From positions 3,534,001 through 3,598,000 of the forward strand of contig NZ_CP150218.1 in the NCBI RefSeq assembly GCF_037969875.1: a stretch of DNA of 64,000 nucleotides, in the 5' to 3' direction. This DNA comes from Paenibacillus sp. FSL R7-0337. Its GTDB lineage: Bacteria > Bacillota > Bacilli > Paenibacillales > Paenibacillaceae. Below the pieces are notes generated by a model. The model had not been told where the DNA came from and ran no database searches. It was given only the letters and a program-made list of their open reading frames with translations. Positions 56,526-64,000 of this stretch are shown piece by piece (position 1 is the first letter of the stretch; every line of letters starts with the position of its first letter). The position numbers and the translations under genes were made by a program.

Positions 56526-57539
56526 TCACCGAGCTATCCCGAGCACATGCCGGGGAATCCCGGCGAGATCATCGATGGTGATGATCTCGTCCCAATGTCC
56601 GGCTGCCCGCAGCAATCCGGCCACCTGCTCGGCCTGCCCCTGGCCGAGCTCAAAGCCGACCAGGCGCGGCGGAGCCGGGAGCAGCGGCAGCTGCTCCATC
56701 ATGCGGCGGTACGGGTCCAGCCCGTCCCCGCCGCCGTCCAGTGCCGTGCGCGGCTCATGATCGCGCACCTCGCGCTGCAGCCCGGCGATGTCGCCGCCGG
56801 GGATGTACGGCGGGTTGGAGACGAGGATATCCGTCTCCAGCCCCGCGAACGGCTCGAGCAGATCGCCGAGCCGCAGGTCCACCGCCGTGCCGTGCCGCTG
56901 CGCATTGCGCCGGGCCACGGCCAGTGCGCCGGGCGAGATATCGCCGGCGCAGACCCGCCACACCGGCGCTTCCGCCGCCAGCGTGACAGAGATGGCTCCG
57001 CTGCCGGCGCCGATATCGACGGCGGTCAGCGGCCGTGCGGCGCCGGCTGCGCCCGCGCCGCTCTCCCGGCGGGCTGGGCTGCGGCCCGCCCCGCTGTGGG
57101 CGGCTGCTTCATCCGCAGCCGCCATAGCTTCCGGTGCGGCTTCGCCCCGCACCCCCGCCAGCCCGTCCGGCCACAGCTCCGCGCCGTACTTCAGAATCGC
57201 CTCGACGAGCAGCTCCGTCTCCGGGCGGGGGATCAGCACATCGGGCGTGACCTCGAAGGCCCGGCCGTAGAATTCCTGCTCGCCGATGATGTATTGCACC
57301 GGTTCTCCCGCCGCCCGGCGGGTCACCATTGCTTCCCATTCGGCCTTGCATGCCGGCGGGAACGGATCAGCCAGCGCCATATAATAAGCCGCCCCGGACA
57401 AGCCCAGCACATGCTCCAGCAGGAGCTGGCTGCTGCGCTGCGGCTCCGTTAGGCCGTGCCCGGCCAAAAAAGAAGAAGCCTCCGCAAAGGCTTCCCGGAT
57501 GCTTTGCACTTCCGACATGACGTAAGGGTCGTGTTTCAA
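56526..57539 (-). CDS. prmC: Release factor glutamine methyltransferase
   Basis: 337 residues. It methylates the Gln of the GGQ motif in RF1/RF2. N-terminal helical domain to about 100; SAM site VDIGAGSGAISVTLA; catalytic NPPYIPGG. Between the domains (about 128-168) sits an Ala/Gly/Arg-rich low-complexity insert absent from most homologues. The start is a TTG at 57539, four bases after the prfA stop, using GGAG at the prfA end. Coupled to its substrate gene prfA. Confidence 0.92.
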   Translation of the reverse strand: MKHDPYVMSEVQSIREAFAEASSFLAGHGLTEPQRSSQLLLEHVLGLSGAAYYMALADPFPPACKAEWEAMVTRRAAGEPVQYIIGEQEFYGRAFEVTPDVLIPRPETELLVEAILKYGAELWPDGLAGVRGEAAPEAMAAADEAAAHSGAGRSPARRESGAGAAGAARPLTAVDIGAGSGAISVTLAAEAPVWRVCAGDISPGALAVARRNAQRHGTAVDLRLGDLLEPFAGLETDILVSNPPYIPGGDIAGLQREVRDHEPRTALDGGGDGLDPYRRMMEQLPLLPAPPRLVGFELGQGQAEQVAGLLRAAGHWDEIITIDDLAGIPRHVLGIAR

Positions 57540-57543
57540 AGCA

Positions 57544-58611
57544 TTATTCTCCTTTTTCCATCAATTCTGCTTGTTCCGCAATCGACAATGCCGAGATAAT
57601 CTCGGTAATATCCCCGTTCATCACCTGGTCCAGACGGTGGAGGGTTAAGCCGATCCGGTGATCCGTCACACGGCTCTGCGGGAAGTTGTAGGTACGGATA
57701 CGCTCACTGCGGTCACCGGTTCCCACCTTGCTTTTACGTTCTCCGGAATACTTCGCTTCCTCTTCCTGACGCTTCAGATCCGAGATCCGGGTACGCAGCA
57801 CCTTCAGCGCCTTATCCTTGTTGGAGTTCTGGGACTTGCCGTCCTGACAGGTAGCCACGATCCCCGTAGGTACATGGGTTACACGTACTGCTGATTTGGT
57901 CGTGTTAACGGACTGTCCGCCCGCGCCGCTCGAACAGAAGGTATCGACACGGATATCCTTGTCATGAATTTCGATTTCGAAATCTTCCGCTTCCGGCATT
58001 ACAGCAACCGTAGAGGTAGAGGTATGGATACGTCCGCCCGATTCTGTGGTAGGGATGCGCTGCACACGGTGTGCGCCGCTTTCGAATTTCATTTTGCTGT
58101 AAGCGCCGCGCCCGGTAATTTGGAAGATCACTTCCTTGAAGCCGCCGAGATCATTCGTGTTCACATCCATCAGCTCTACGCGCCATCCCTGGGTATCGGC
58201 ATAACGGGTATACATCCGGTAGAGGTCAGAGGCGAACAAGGCCGCTTCATCCCCGCCGGCTGCGCCGCGGATTTCCACGATTACGTTCTTGTCGTCATTA
58301 GGGTCCTTAGGCAGCAGGAGCAGACGAATCTTCTCCTCAAGAACGGTCTGACGCTCGGACAGCTCCTCGATCTCCATCTTGACCATTTCTTTCATTTCAT
58401 CATCAAGCTTCTCGGCCTGCATCATCTTCGCAGCTTCGAGCTCTTCCATTACGTTCTTATATTCGCTATACGCCTCGAAGGCGGGCTGCAAGTCGGATTG
58501 TTCTTTGGAATAGTCCCTCAGTTTCTTACTGTCGCTTGCAACATCCGGGTCACATAGCAGTTCACTGAGTTTCTCATAGCGGTCCGCCAGGGATTGCAAT
58601 CGGTCCAACAA
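57544..58611 (-). CDS. prfA: Peptide chain release factor 1
   Basis: 355 residues. It recognises UAA/UAG and releases peptides. The GGQ motif is in [20 protein letters not shown]. The stop-recognition region is [23 protein letters not shown] start at 58611 behind GGAGAGGTG. prmC follows directly. The 229-base gap upstream (58612-58840) shows no gene. Confidence 0.96.
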   Translation of the reverse strand: MLDRLQSLADRYEKLSELLCDPDVASDSKKLRDYSKEQSDLQPAFEAYSEYKNVMEELEAAKMMQAEKLDDEMKEMVKMEIEELSERQTVLEEKIRLLLLPKDPNDDKNVIVEIRGAAGGDEAALFASDLYRMYTRYADTQGWRVELMDVNTNDLGGFKEVIFQITGRGAYSKMKFESGAHRVQRIPTTESGGRIHTSTSTVAVMPEAEDFEIEIHDKDIRVDTFCSSGAGGQSVNTTKSAVRVTHVPTGIVATCQDGKSQNSNKDKALKVLRTRISDLKRQEEEAKYSGERKSKVGTGDRSERIRTYNFPQSRVTDHRIGLTLHRLDQVMNGDITEIISALSIAEQAELMEKGE

Positions 58612-58840
58612 GGGAATTCACCTCTCCTGATTCAAATTCTTCGTTCAATATTACTTTAAATTGTTGCTACAACTGAAGTAGATATACGACTTTATATTAT
58701 ACCACCACATGCCTCAATTGGCTACACTACAAGCGGGGGGATGGGGAAATCTTTTGAAAAAGATTCAGATGACGCAAAGAGACCATCCAGCAAGCAAACC
58801 TCTACTCCTGAATGGCCTCTCTATAACAAGCGAAAAGTAT

Positions 58841-59941
58841 CTATACGTTGAACCGAAAATGCATAACGTCGCCGTCCTGCACCAGATATTCCTTACCTTC
58901 CAGACGCAGCTGCCCGCGTTCCTTGGCACCGTTCATTGAACCTGCCGCCACCAGATCGGTGTAAGCTACAACCTCCGCCCGGATAAAACCGCGCTCGAAG
59001 TCCGTATGAATGACGCCTGCTGCTCCAGGGGCCTTGGTGCCCTTACGGATGGTCCAGGCACGAACCTCTTGAACGCCCGCAGTGAAATAAGTGTACAAGC
59101 CCAGCAGCTTGTATGCCGCTTTGATCAGACGGTTAAGCCCGGATTCCTGCAGACCCAGCTCCTCCAGGAACATCTCCTTGTCTTCACCTTCCAGCTCTGC
59201 AATCTCCGCTTCCACCTTCGCGCTGATCGGCACGACTTCAGCATTCTCGGCTGCTGCGAATTCACGGACCTGCTGCACATAAGGATTCTCCTCGGCAGTC
59301 GCCACCTCGTCCTCGCCCACATTCGCCGCATACAGCACCGGCTTCAGGGTGAGCAGGTGAAGATCACGCACGATCGAGCGCTCATCGTCGGACAGCTCCA
59401 GACTGCGTGCAGGCTGATCAAGATACAGGGCTTCCTTCACGCGCTCCAGTACTTCTACTTCCTGGGCGTATTTCTTGTCGCCGCCCTTAATATTTTTGCG
59501 GGAACGCTCAATCCGCTTCTCCACGCTCTCCAGGTCAGCCAGAATCAGCTCCAGGTTAATCGTCTGGATGTCGCTGATCGGATTTACCTTGCCGTCTACA
59601 TGGGTCACGTTCTCATCGACGAAGCAGCGCACCACATGAACAATGGCATCCACCTCGCGGATATGGGCCAGGAACTTGTTGCCCAGGCCTTCGCCCTTGC
59701 TCGCGCCGCGCACCAGTCCGGCAATATCAACGAATTCAAAAGCGGTCGGAACCGTCTTGTTCGGCTGTACCAGCTCCACCAGCTTATCCAGACGTTCGTC
59801 CGGTACTTCTACAACCCCGACGTTCGGGTCGATGGTGCAGAACGGATAGTTGGCGGATTCTGCGCCCGCTTGTGTGATTGCATTGAATAATGTCGATTTG
59901 CCTACGTTGGGAAGTCCAACGATACCTGCTTTCAAAGCCAT
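58841..59941 (-). CDS. ychF: YchF/OLA1-type ATPase
   Basis: 366 residues, Obg family P-loop protein that binds ATP. G1 is [14 protein letters not shown]. The usual NKxD is replaced by NVGE, as in the ATP-preferring YchF group. G3 is [18 protein letters not shown] central coiled coil and a C-terminal TGS domain ([20 protein letters not shown] region) follow. AGGAG precedes the ATG at 59941. Ribosome-associated stress factor in other bacteria. Confidence 0.95.
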   Translation of the reverse strand: MALKAGIVGLPNVGKSTLFNAITQAGAESANYPFCTIDPNVGVVEVPDERLDKLVELVQPNKTVPTAFEFVDIAGLVRGASKGEGLGNKFLAHIREVDAIVHVVRCFVDENVTHVDGKVNPISDIQTINLELILADLESVEKRIERSRKNIKGGDKKYAQEVEVLERVKEALYLDQPARSLELSDDERSIVRDLHLLTLKPVLYAANVGEDEVATAEENPYVQQVREFAAAENAEVVPISAKVEAEIAELEGEDKEMFLEELGLQESGLNRLIKAAYKLLGLYTYFTAGVQEVRAWTIRKGTKAPGAAGVIHTDFERGFIRAEVVAYTDLVAAGSMNGAKERGQLRLEGKEYLVQDGDVMHFRFNV

Positions 59942-60056
59942 TTATATGACAACTCCTATTTTCGGTTGGTTTGATCACCGCATGAATACCGAACTGATCT
60001 CAAACCATTATATATTAGAACAAATTCTCCAGCAACAGCGGATGTCAAGCGGACAG

Positions 60057-60077
60057 CAAAATACCCCGCAAAGGGGT
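60057..60077 (-). terminator. Terminator of the GNAT gene
   Basis: On the minus strand ACCCC / GGGGT around TTTGC, followed by ATTTTG. Short stem, weak T tract. Confidence 0.55.
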
Positions 60078-60086
60078 CTGCCTTAC

Positions 60087-60560
60087 CTATAGTGTTTTGG
60101 ACATTGTGATGTCTGTAACCTGGAAGCCCATTTTCTTATATAGCCCGAAGGCGCGTTCGTTATGCCCGAAGACATGCAGGCCGATCTTGGCCGCCTTCAG
60201 CTTCTTAGCTTCTTCATCCAGCAGCAGCAGTGTCTGTTTACCATAGCCCCGGCCCTGGAACGGCTCAAAGATATAAATGTCATAAATGAACGCCTCCCGC
60301 ACCCCGCGGTTCTCGGTCACGTTGAACCAGATATAACCGGCTTGAGTCCCCGAAGCGTCCTCTACTACCGAATAGAAATAAGCTCCCGCCGTATTGAGGC
60401 CTTGCGGCAGGTAGCGATTCATTGCTTCTTGGGCCTGCGTCAACGCCGTATCTGCATCCCAGGCTCCGGCTTGTATTTTCTCTTCTGCATAATCTTGGGT
60501 AGATTGCTTCAAGAACGACTGAAACGCTGATTCGTCCATCGGGACCAATGTAATCGTCAT
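60087..60560 (-). CDS. GNAT family N-acetyltransferase
   Basis: 157 residues from the ATG at 60560, behind GAAGGAAGG. Acetyl-CoA loop FQGRGYGKQTLLLLDEEAKK; C-terminal IGLHVFGHNERAFGLYKKMG with the usual N-x-A-x-x-L-Y-K-K-x-G-F ending. The substrate is unknown. The longer frame to 60656 has no ribosome site and overlaps fni. Confidence 0.88.
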   Translation of the reverse strand: MTITLVPMDESAFQSFLKQSTQDYAEEKIQAGAWDADTALTQAQEAMNRYLPQGLNTAGAYFYSVVEDASGTQAGYIWFNVTENRGVREAFIYDIYIFEPFQGRGYGKQTLLLLDEEAKKLKAAKIGLHVFGHNERAFGLYKKMGFQVTDITMSKTL

Positions 60561-60603
60561 TTGGATACCTTCCTTCGGTCTGATTATAAAAGCAAGCCTG
60601 GCG

Positions 60604-61749
60604 TCAACGCCGGACCATACGCGGCGTTCCGCGCAGCGCGGCAAGATCCGGCGCACCGATGCCGAACATCACCGTCCGCAGCTCCAGCTCTACCTGGGCC
60701 AGCGCCTGATCCAGCGCCTCCTCGGAGCTGACGGCCGGACCCAGCAGCCCCCGTCCGAAGCCCGCCAGATCAGCGCCAAGGGCCAGCGCCTTAGCGGCAT
60801 CGACGCCGTGCTTCAGTCCGCCGCTGCCAATCAATGCCCCGCGCGGGGAGACCGCGCGGACCTCGGCAATGCACTCCGCCGTGGGAATGCCCCAGTCGGC
60901 GAAGGCCTCTGCTGCCGCACGCCGTACCGGGTCGATGCTGCGGAACTTCTCCACCTGGCTCCAGGAAGTGCCGCCTGCTCCGGCGACATCAATGAAGGCA
61001 GCGCCAGCCTGATACAGCCGGGCGGCCGTATCGCCGTCAATCCCCCACCCGACCTCCTTGATCCCCACTGGAATCTCAAGGGTCCGGCATAATGCCTCTA
61101 TCCGCTTCAACAGGGAACCGAAGCCAGTGTCACCCTCGGGCTGGAATACCTCCTGCAGCCCGTTCAGATGGAGAACCAGCCAGTCCGCTCCGGCAATCTC
61201 AACTGCCCTGCGGCATTCTTCTACCCCGAAGCCGTAGGCGAGCTGGACCGCTCCGACATTGGCAATGACCGGAATCGTGGGTGCGTTGGCCCGGACATGG
61301 AAGGTAGCCGCCAGCTCCGCGCGTTCTACAGCCGCGCGCACCGAGCCAACTCCCAGCGCCCAGCCCCTGCGCTCCGCCGCTTCGGCCAGCCGCTCATTAA
61401 TCTTCCCTGTAGCCGCACTCCCCCCGGTCATGGAGCTGATCAGCAGCGGGGTACGCAGCGTACGGCCTAAGAATTCAGTGCCCAGTGAGATGGTATCGTA
61501 ATCCAGCTCTGGCAGCGCGTTATGGCGGAACCGGTACTGCTCGAACCCGGTTGTAATTCCGTTGCCGGCCACATCTTCATTCAGGCAGAGCCGTACATGC
61601 TCAATCTTCCGTTCTCCGGTTCTGGAGTCGGGCAGCAGAGATTTATGTCCGGCAAGGCCTGAGCCTGCTGCCTCCTGCCGTGGCTGGGGCCCTGTTCCTG
61701 GCTGCTCCCCAGCACTCTGCGGCACACCATTTCGCGGCATATCATTCAT
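60604..61749 (-). CDS. fni: Type 2 isopentenyl-diphosphate delta-isomerase
   Basis: 381 residues, FMN-dependent, interconverts IPP and DMAPP. Signatures: RKIEHVRLCLNEDV, LISSMTGGSAATGKINERLA, WLVLHLNGLQEVFQPEGD, GIKEVGWGIDGDTAA, GSGGLKHGVDAAKALALGAD. An N-terminal extension of about 40 residues (Gly/Pro/Gln-rich) precedes the usual start. ATG at 61749 with GGAGGAAG. It feeds the carotenoid genes on its upstream side. Confidence 0.92.
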   Translation of the reverse strand: MNDMPRNGVPQSAGEQPGTGPQPRQEAAGSGLAGHKSLLPDSRTGERKIEHVRLCLNEDVAGNGITTGFEQYRFRHNALPELDYDTISLGTEFLGRTLRTPLLISSMTGGSAATGKINERLAEAAERRGWALGVGSVRAAVERAELAATFHVRANAPTIPVIANVGAVQLAYGFGVEECRRAVEIAGADWLVLHLNGLQEVFQPEGDTGFGSLLKRIEALCRTLEIPVGIKEVGWGIDGDTAARLYQAGAAFIDVAGAGGTSWSQVEKFRSIDPVRRAAAEAFADWGIPTAECIAEVRAVSPRGALIGSGGLKHGVDAAKALALGADLAGFGRGLLGPAVSSEEALDQALAQVELELRTVMFGIGAPDLAALRGTPRMVRR

Positions 61750-61793
61750 GCTGTCTTCCTCCGTTTCTGCTGCACTATTCTCAAACTATAACA

Positions 61794-61895
61794 ACGCCTG
61801 CCTGTGAGCACTATGTATGCTGTTTTCCACATACATTCGGCCTTACGCCTGCCTGCGAGCACTATGTATGCTGTTTTTAGCATACATTCAGCAAC
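61794..61895. repeat. Tandem 51-base repeat with internal palindrome
   Basis: Two units, 61794-61844 and 61845-61895, most positions identical. Each begins ACGCCTGCCTG, then GAGCACTATGTATGCTGTTT and CATACATTC. Unit 2 has a perfect palindrome ATGTATGCT/AGCATACAT with a six-base loop; unit 1 has a shorter one. It lies in the fni leader. Confidence 0.85.
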
Positions 61896-62052
61896 AACGT
61901 CACTCTATGAGTTATTCAAGAACCATTGCCGCCCTAAGGGCGGCCCAACTGTCTCCACTTGCCATATATCCCGCTCCACAATTACCTTCCATTATAGCAC
62001 AACTATAGCACAACCCCGCTCGGCCGTTGAACGCTGGCGGGGTGCTCACTCT
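61896..62052 (-). other. Intergenic region between the CrtN-type gene and the repeats
   Basis: It contains a perfect hairpin GCCGCCC/GGGCGGC (61928-61944) and an extended -10 form TGCTATAAT on the minus strand (TATAAT at 61991-61996) without a clear -35, a possible fni promoter. An ACCCCGC/GCGGGGT stem without a T tract lies near 62008-62043, after the CrtN-type gene. Confidence 0.4.
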
Positions 62053-63528
62053 TCATACATGGCTTGCAATATATTCGCCCACCAGCCTGCCGGACAAGGA
62101 AACTACAGGTGTTCCCCCGCCAGGATGCGTGGTTCCGCCTACATACCACAGTCCCTTAACATCACTGGATCGGTTGCCCGGGCGGGAGAAGGTCTGCTTC
62201 ACCGTATTGGAGGATATCCCGTAAATGGCCCCCTGATGCGCCAGCGTATCGCGGGCGATATCCTGCGGGGTATACCGCTCCAGCACATCTGCGGACGACA
62301 GCCCGCTCACCCCGTGGCTCTCCAGTACAGACATCACCCGCTCCCCGTACGCATCCCTCTCCTCACTCCAATCGCAGGCCGGGCTTAGATAAGGCGCATT
62401 AGCCAGAATGAACAGGTTGCTGCCGCCCTCAGGCGCCATCTCAGGCTCGGAATAACCGGAGTGACATACATACACTGTCGGCTGCTGCGGCGGACGTTTA
62501 TGCTCGAAGATATCCTTGAATTCCTGCTCATAGTCCTCCGGGAAAAACACCGTATGATGCAGCAGCGCATCATACGTACGCGGCACGCCCGCCAGCGTTA
62601 CCAGCCCGGACAGAGAGGGTTCGTACGCTTCAATCCTGCGGTCTGTCATTCCCGGACGAACCGCTTCAGGCAGCAGCATCTTGTTGATGCTGAGGACATC
62701 TCCACCGGCTATCACAGTCTTGGCCGGGTAGAAGCCCTGCGCCGTATCCACACCTTCTACCGCACCGGAGACTACGGAAATCCCTGTTACCTCCATCCCT
62801 GTAATCAGCTGCACGCCCAGATTCCGGGCGAGTGTAGACAGACCGCTAATTAATTCATAGGTGCCGCCCTTCACCCCGTATACGCCTTCCTGAATCTCCA
62901 GATGACCAAGCATGGCGAAGATGGAGGGGGAACGATACGGTGAAGATCCGACATAGGTGGCATAGCGGCCCAGCATAGCCAGCGTATTCGGATGGCTGAA
63001 GTAGCGGAGCAGCAGGTCATGCAGGCAGAGAAAAGGCCGGACCCGCACCAGATCCCGTACAAGTGAAGGGGAGAGCTTATCCCTCCAGGATAGCAGCAGC
63101 CTGTTAAGGAACTGCTTCTCGCTAAGCTGATACAGCCGCGAAGCTTCCTCCAGAAACTCCGGGAATTTCGCAGCATCTGCCGGGCTGTAGGAGGCCATTT
63201 GCTCACGCATTCGCCCCGTATCCCTTGAGAAATCAACCACCTTGCCGTCTGCGAATACATTGCGGGTGCGCGGCTCCAGCTCATAGAGCCGGACATAATC
63301 CTCCATGCGGGCTCCCGCAAGCTCATAGAGCGAGCGGAAGACATGGGGCATCGTAATCGTACTTGGGCCGCGGTCGAAGGTGTAGCCCCCCGCCTGAATA
63401 CGCTGCAGCTTGCCGCCGGGCTGCTGCTGGCGTTCCAGCACAGTCACTTCCAAGCCCTGTGCGGCAAGCGTGACCGCACAGGACAGCCCCCCAAATCCGG
63501 CGCCTATGATTACTGCCTTCGGTTTCAT
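62053..63528 (-). CDS. CrtN/CrtI-family carotenoid desaturase or oxygenase
   Basis: 491 residues from the ATG at 63528 (MKPKAVIIGAGFGGLSCAVT), eight bases after GGAAGG. FAD-binding GxGxxG at the N-terminus, VTVLERQQQPGGK, and the C-terminal GLWYVGGTTHPGGGTPVVSL typical of the phytoene-desaturase superfamily. It may be a diapophytoene desaturase (CrtN) or the related diapolycopene oxygenase (CrtP/CrtNb); motifs visible here do not decide. ATGA overlap with the upstream glycosyltransferase stop indicates coupling. Confidence 0.85.
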   Translation of the reverse strand: MKPKAVIIGAGFGGLSCAVTLAAQGLEVTVLERQQQPGGKLQRIQAGGYTFDRGPSTITMPHVFRSLYELAGARMEDYVRLYELEPRTRNVFADGKVVDFSRDTGRMREQMASYSPADAAKFPEFLEEASRLYQLSEKQFLNRLLLSWRDKLSPSLVRDLVRVRPFLCLHDLLLRYFSHPNTLAMLGRYATYVGSSPYRSPSIFAMLGHLEIQEGVYGVKGGTYELISGLSTLARNLGVQLITGMEVTGISVVSGAVEGVDTAQGFYPAKTVIAGGDVLSINKMLLPEAVRPGMTDRRIEAYEPSLSGLVTLAGVPRTYDALLHHTVFFPEDYEQEFKDIFEHKRPPQQPTVYVCHSGYSEPEMAPEGGSNLFILANAPYLSPACDWSEERDAYGERVMSVLESHGVSGLSSADVLERYTPQDIARDTLAHQGAIYGISSNTVKQTFSRPGNRSSDVKGLWYVGGTTHPGGGTPVVSLSGRLVGEYIASHV

Positions 63529-64000
63529 CCATAACGCCTTCCTTTCCATTCATAGCCTGCGCGCGTGCGGCTTCCGCGCCAGGATGCCACAGCAATCAGC
63601 AACAGGCAGAGTATACCCGCCGGGAGTAGGAGACAGAACCAGAACGGCTGCCGTCCGGCAGCATCACTGGTCCGTTTCACGGCCAGACCCGCAAGCAGTG
63701 CAGCAGCAGGCCAGAGCGCCGCGCCTGGCTGTCCGCTTAGGCCATAGTACAGAACGGCGGCGGCGGGCACCGCATACAGCGACAGATATGCAATAAGCAC
63801 ACCCAGCAGCAGCACCGGGCTACGGCCGATACCGGCATAGATATTCTTCCGGTAGCCGTTCCATACTTGCCGTGCATTGTGGTACATCCGCATGAACACC
63901 TGCTCCGTAACATCCATAAGCGTCACTGTCCCGCCCGAACGCTTCACAGCGCGGGCCAGCGCCATGTCATCCACCAGCTCGCTGCGGATGGCCTCATGCC
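63525..64000 (-). CDS. Family-2 glycosyltransferase, C-terminal part (runs off the right edge)
   Basis: The last 157 residues are visible. They begin HEAIRSELVDDMALARAVKR and contain MYHNARQVWNGYRKNIYAGI, the end of a GT-A domain, followed by about three or four membrane helices (LLLGVLIAYLSLYAVPAAAV, WFCLLLPAGILCLLLIAVAS). This layout resembles CrtQ-like carotenoid glycosyltransferases. Overlap by four bases with the CrtN-type gene supports a shared carotenoid pathway. The start lies outside the window. Confidence 0.8.
   Translation of the reverse strand, partial: HEAIRSELVDDMALARAVKRSGGTVTLMDVTEQVFMRMYHNARQVWNGYRKNIYAGIGRSPVLLLGVLIAYLSLYAVPAAAVLYYGLSGQPGAALWPAAALLAGLAVKRTSDAAGRQPFWFCLLLPAGILCLLLIAVASWRGSRTRAGYEWKGRRYG

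Noticed and set aside
58738..58800. Plus-strand GATGACGCAAAG after a small hairpin, resembling part of a c-di-GMP-I riboswitch
   Set aside because: The second half (receptor and GGGxCUAA part) is missing and no plus-strand gene follows.
61804..62388. Plus-strand frame beginning MSTMYAVFHIHSA
   Set aside because: Its start is made from the 51-base tandem repeat and the rest is antisense to the CrtN-type gene.

Overview
The window looks like a Paenibacillus chromosome segment (inference). The support is the mix of core sporulation genes (spoIID, spoIIQ, spoIIID, spoIIR, an alpha/beta SASP), a degS-degU-comFA neighbourhood, several SLH-domain surface proteins with the csaB/tagA/tagO anchoring genes, and the Bacillales gene order from glyA through the ATP synthase operon, murA, spoIID, mbl and flhO/flhP to fabZ. 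Every gene I can support lies on the minus strand, so transcription runs from high to low coordinates. No rRNA, tRNA, CRISPR, IS element or prophage was seen. | Layout from 1 to 64000: a 5' part of comFA, a truncated glycosyltransferase-like gene and degU/degS (1-3842); a cell-envelope block (3885-26948) with a phosphodiester glycosidase/stalk protein, three large SLH proteins including the likely major S-layer protein, metK, a SASP gene, and then tagO, tagA, csaB and a DUF5693 membrane protein; pgcA, fabZ, an EpuA-like gene, flhP, flhO, mbl, spoIIID, spoIIQ, spoIID and murA (27091-36923); a DUF1146 gene and the ATP synthase operon (37121-44939); mnaA/wecB, upp, glyA, ywlG, ywlE, mntP, a 56-residue coiled-coil gene, ywlC and spoIIR (45104-53397); two tandem RodA/FtsW genes, prmC, prfA, ychF and a GNAT gene (53505-60560); and isoprenoid/carotenoid genes (fni, a CrtN-type oxidoreductase, a partial glycosyltransferase) to the right edge. 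| Two systems stand out. First, nearly the whole S-layer anchoring route is here: MnaA makes UDP-ManNAc, TagO and TagA start the lipid-linked polymer, CsaB adds the pyruvate that SLH domains bind, and three SLH proteins are encoded between. Second, the engulfment-stage sporulation set carries readable sigma-F (spoIIQ, spoIIR) and sigma-E (spoIIID) promoters. | The least explained signals are non-coding: a structured element present three times, each directly behind a gene terminator (6832, 35404, 37533); a four-copy inverted repeat array (56337-56517); a 51-base tandem repeat with hairpins (61794-61895); a tandem hairpin between atpA and atpG (40469-40549); and a long hairpin covering the degS translation start (3845-3898).
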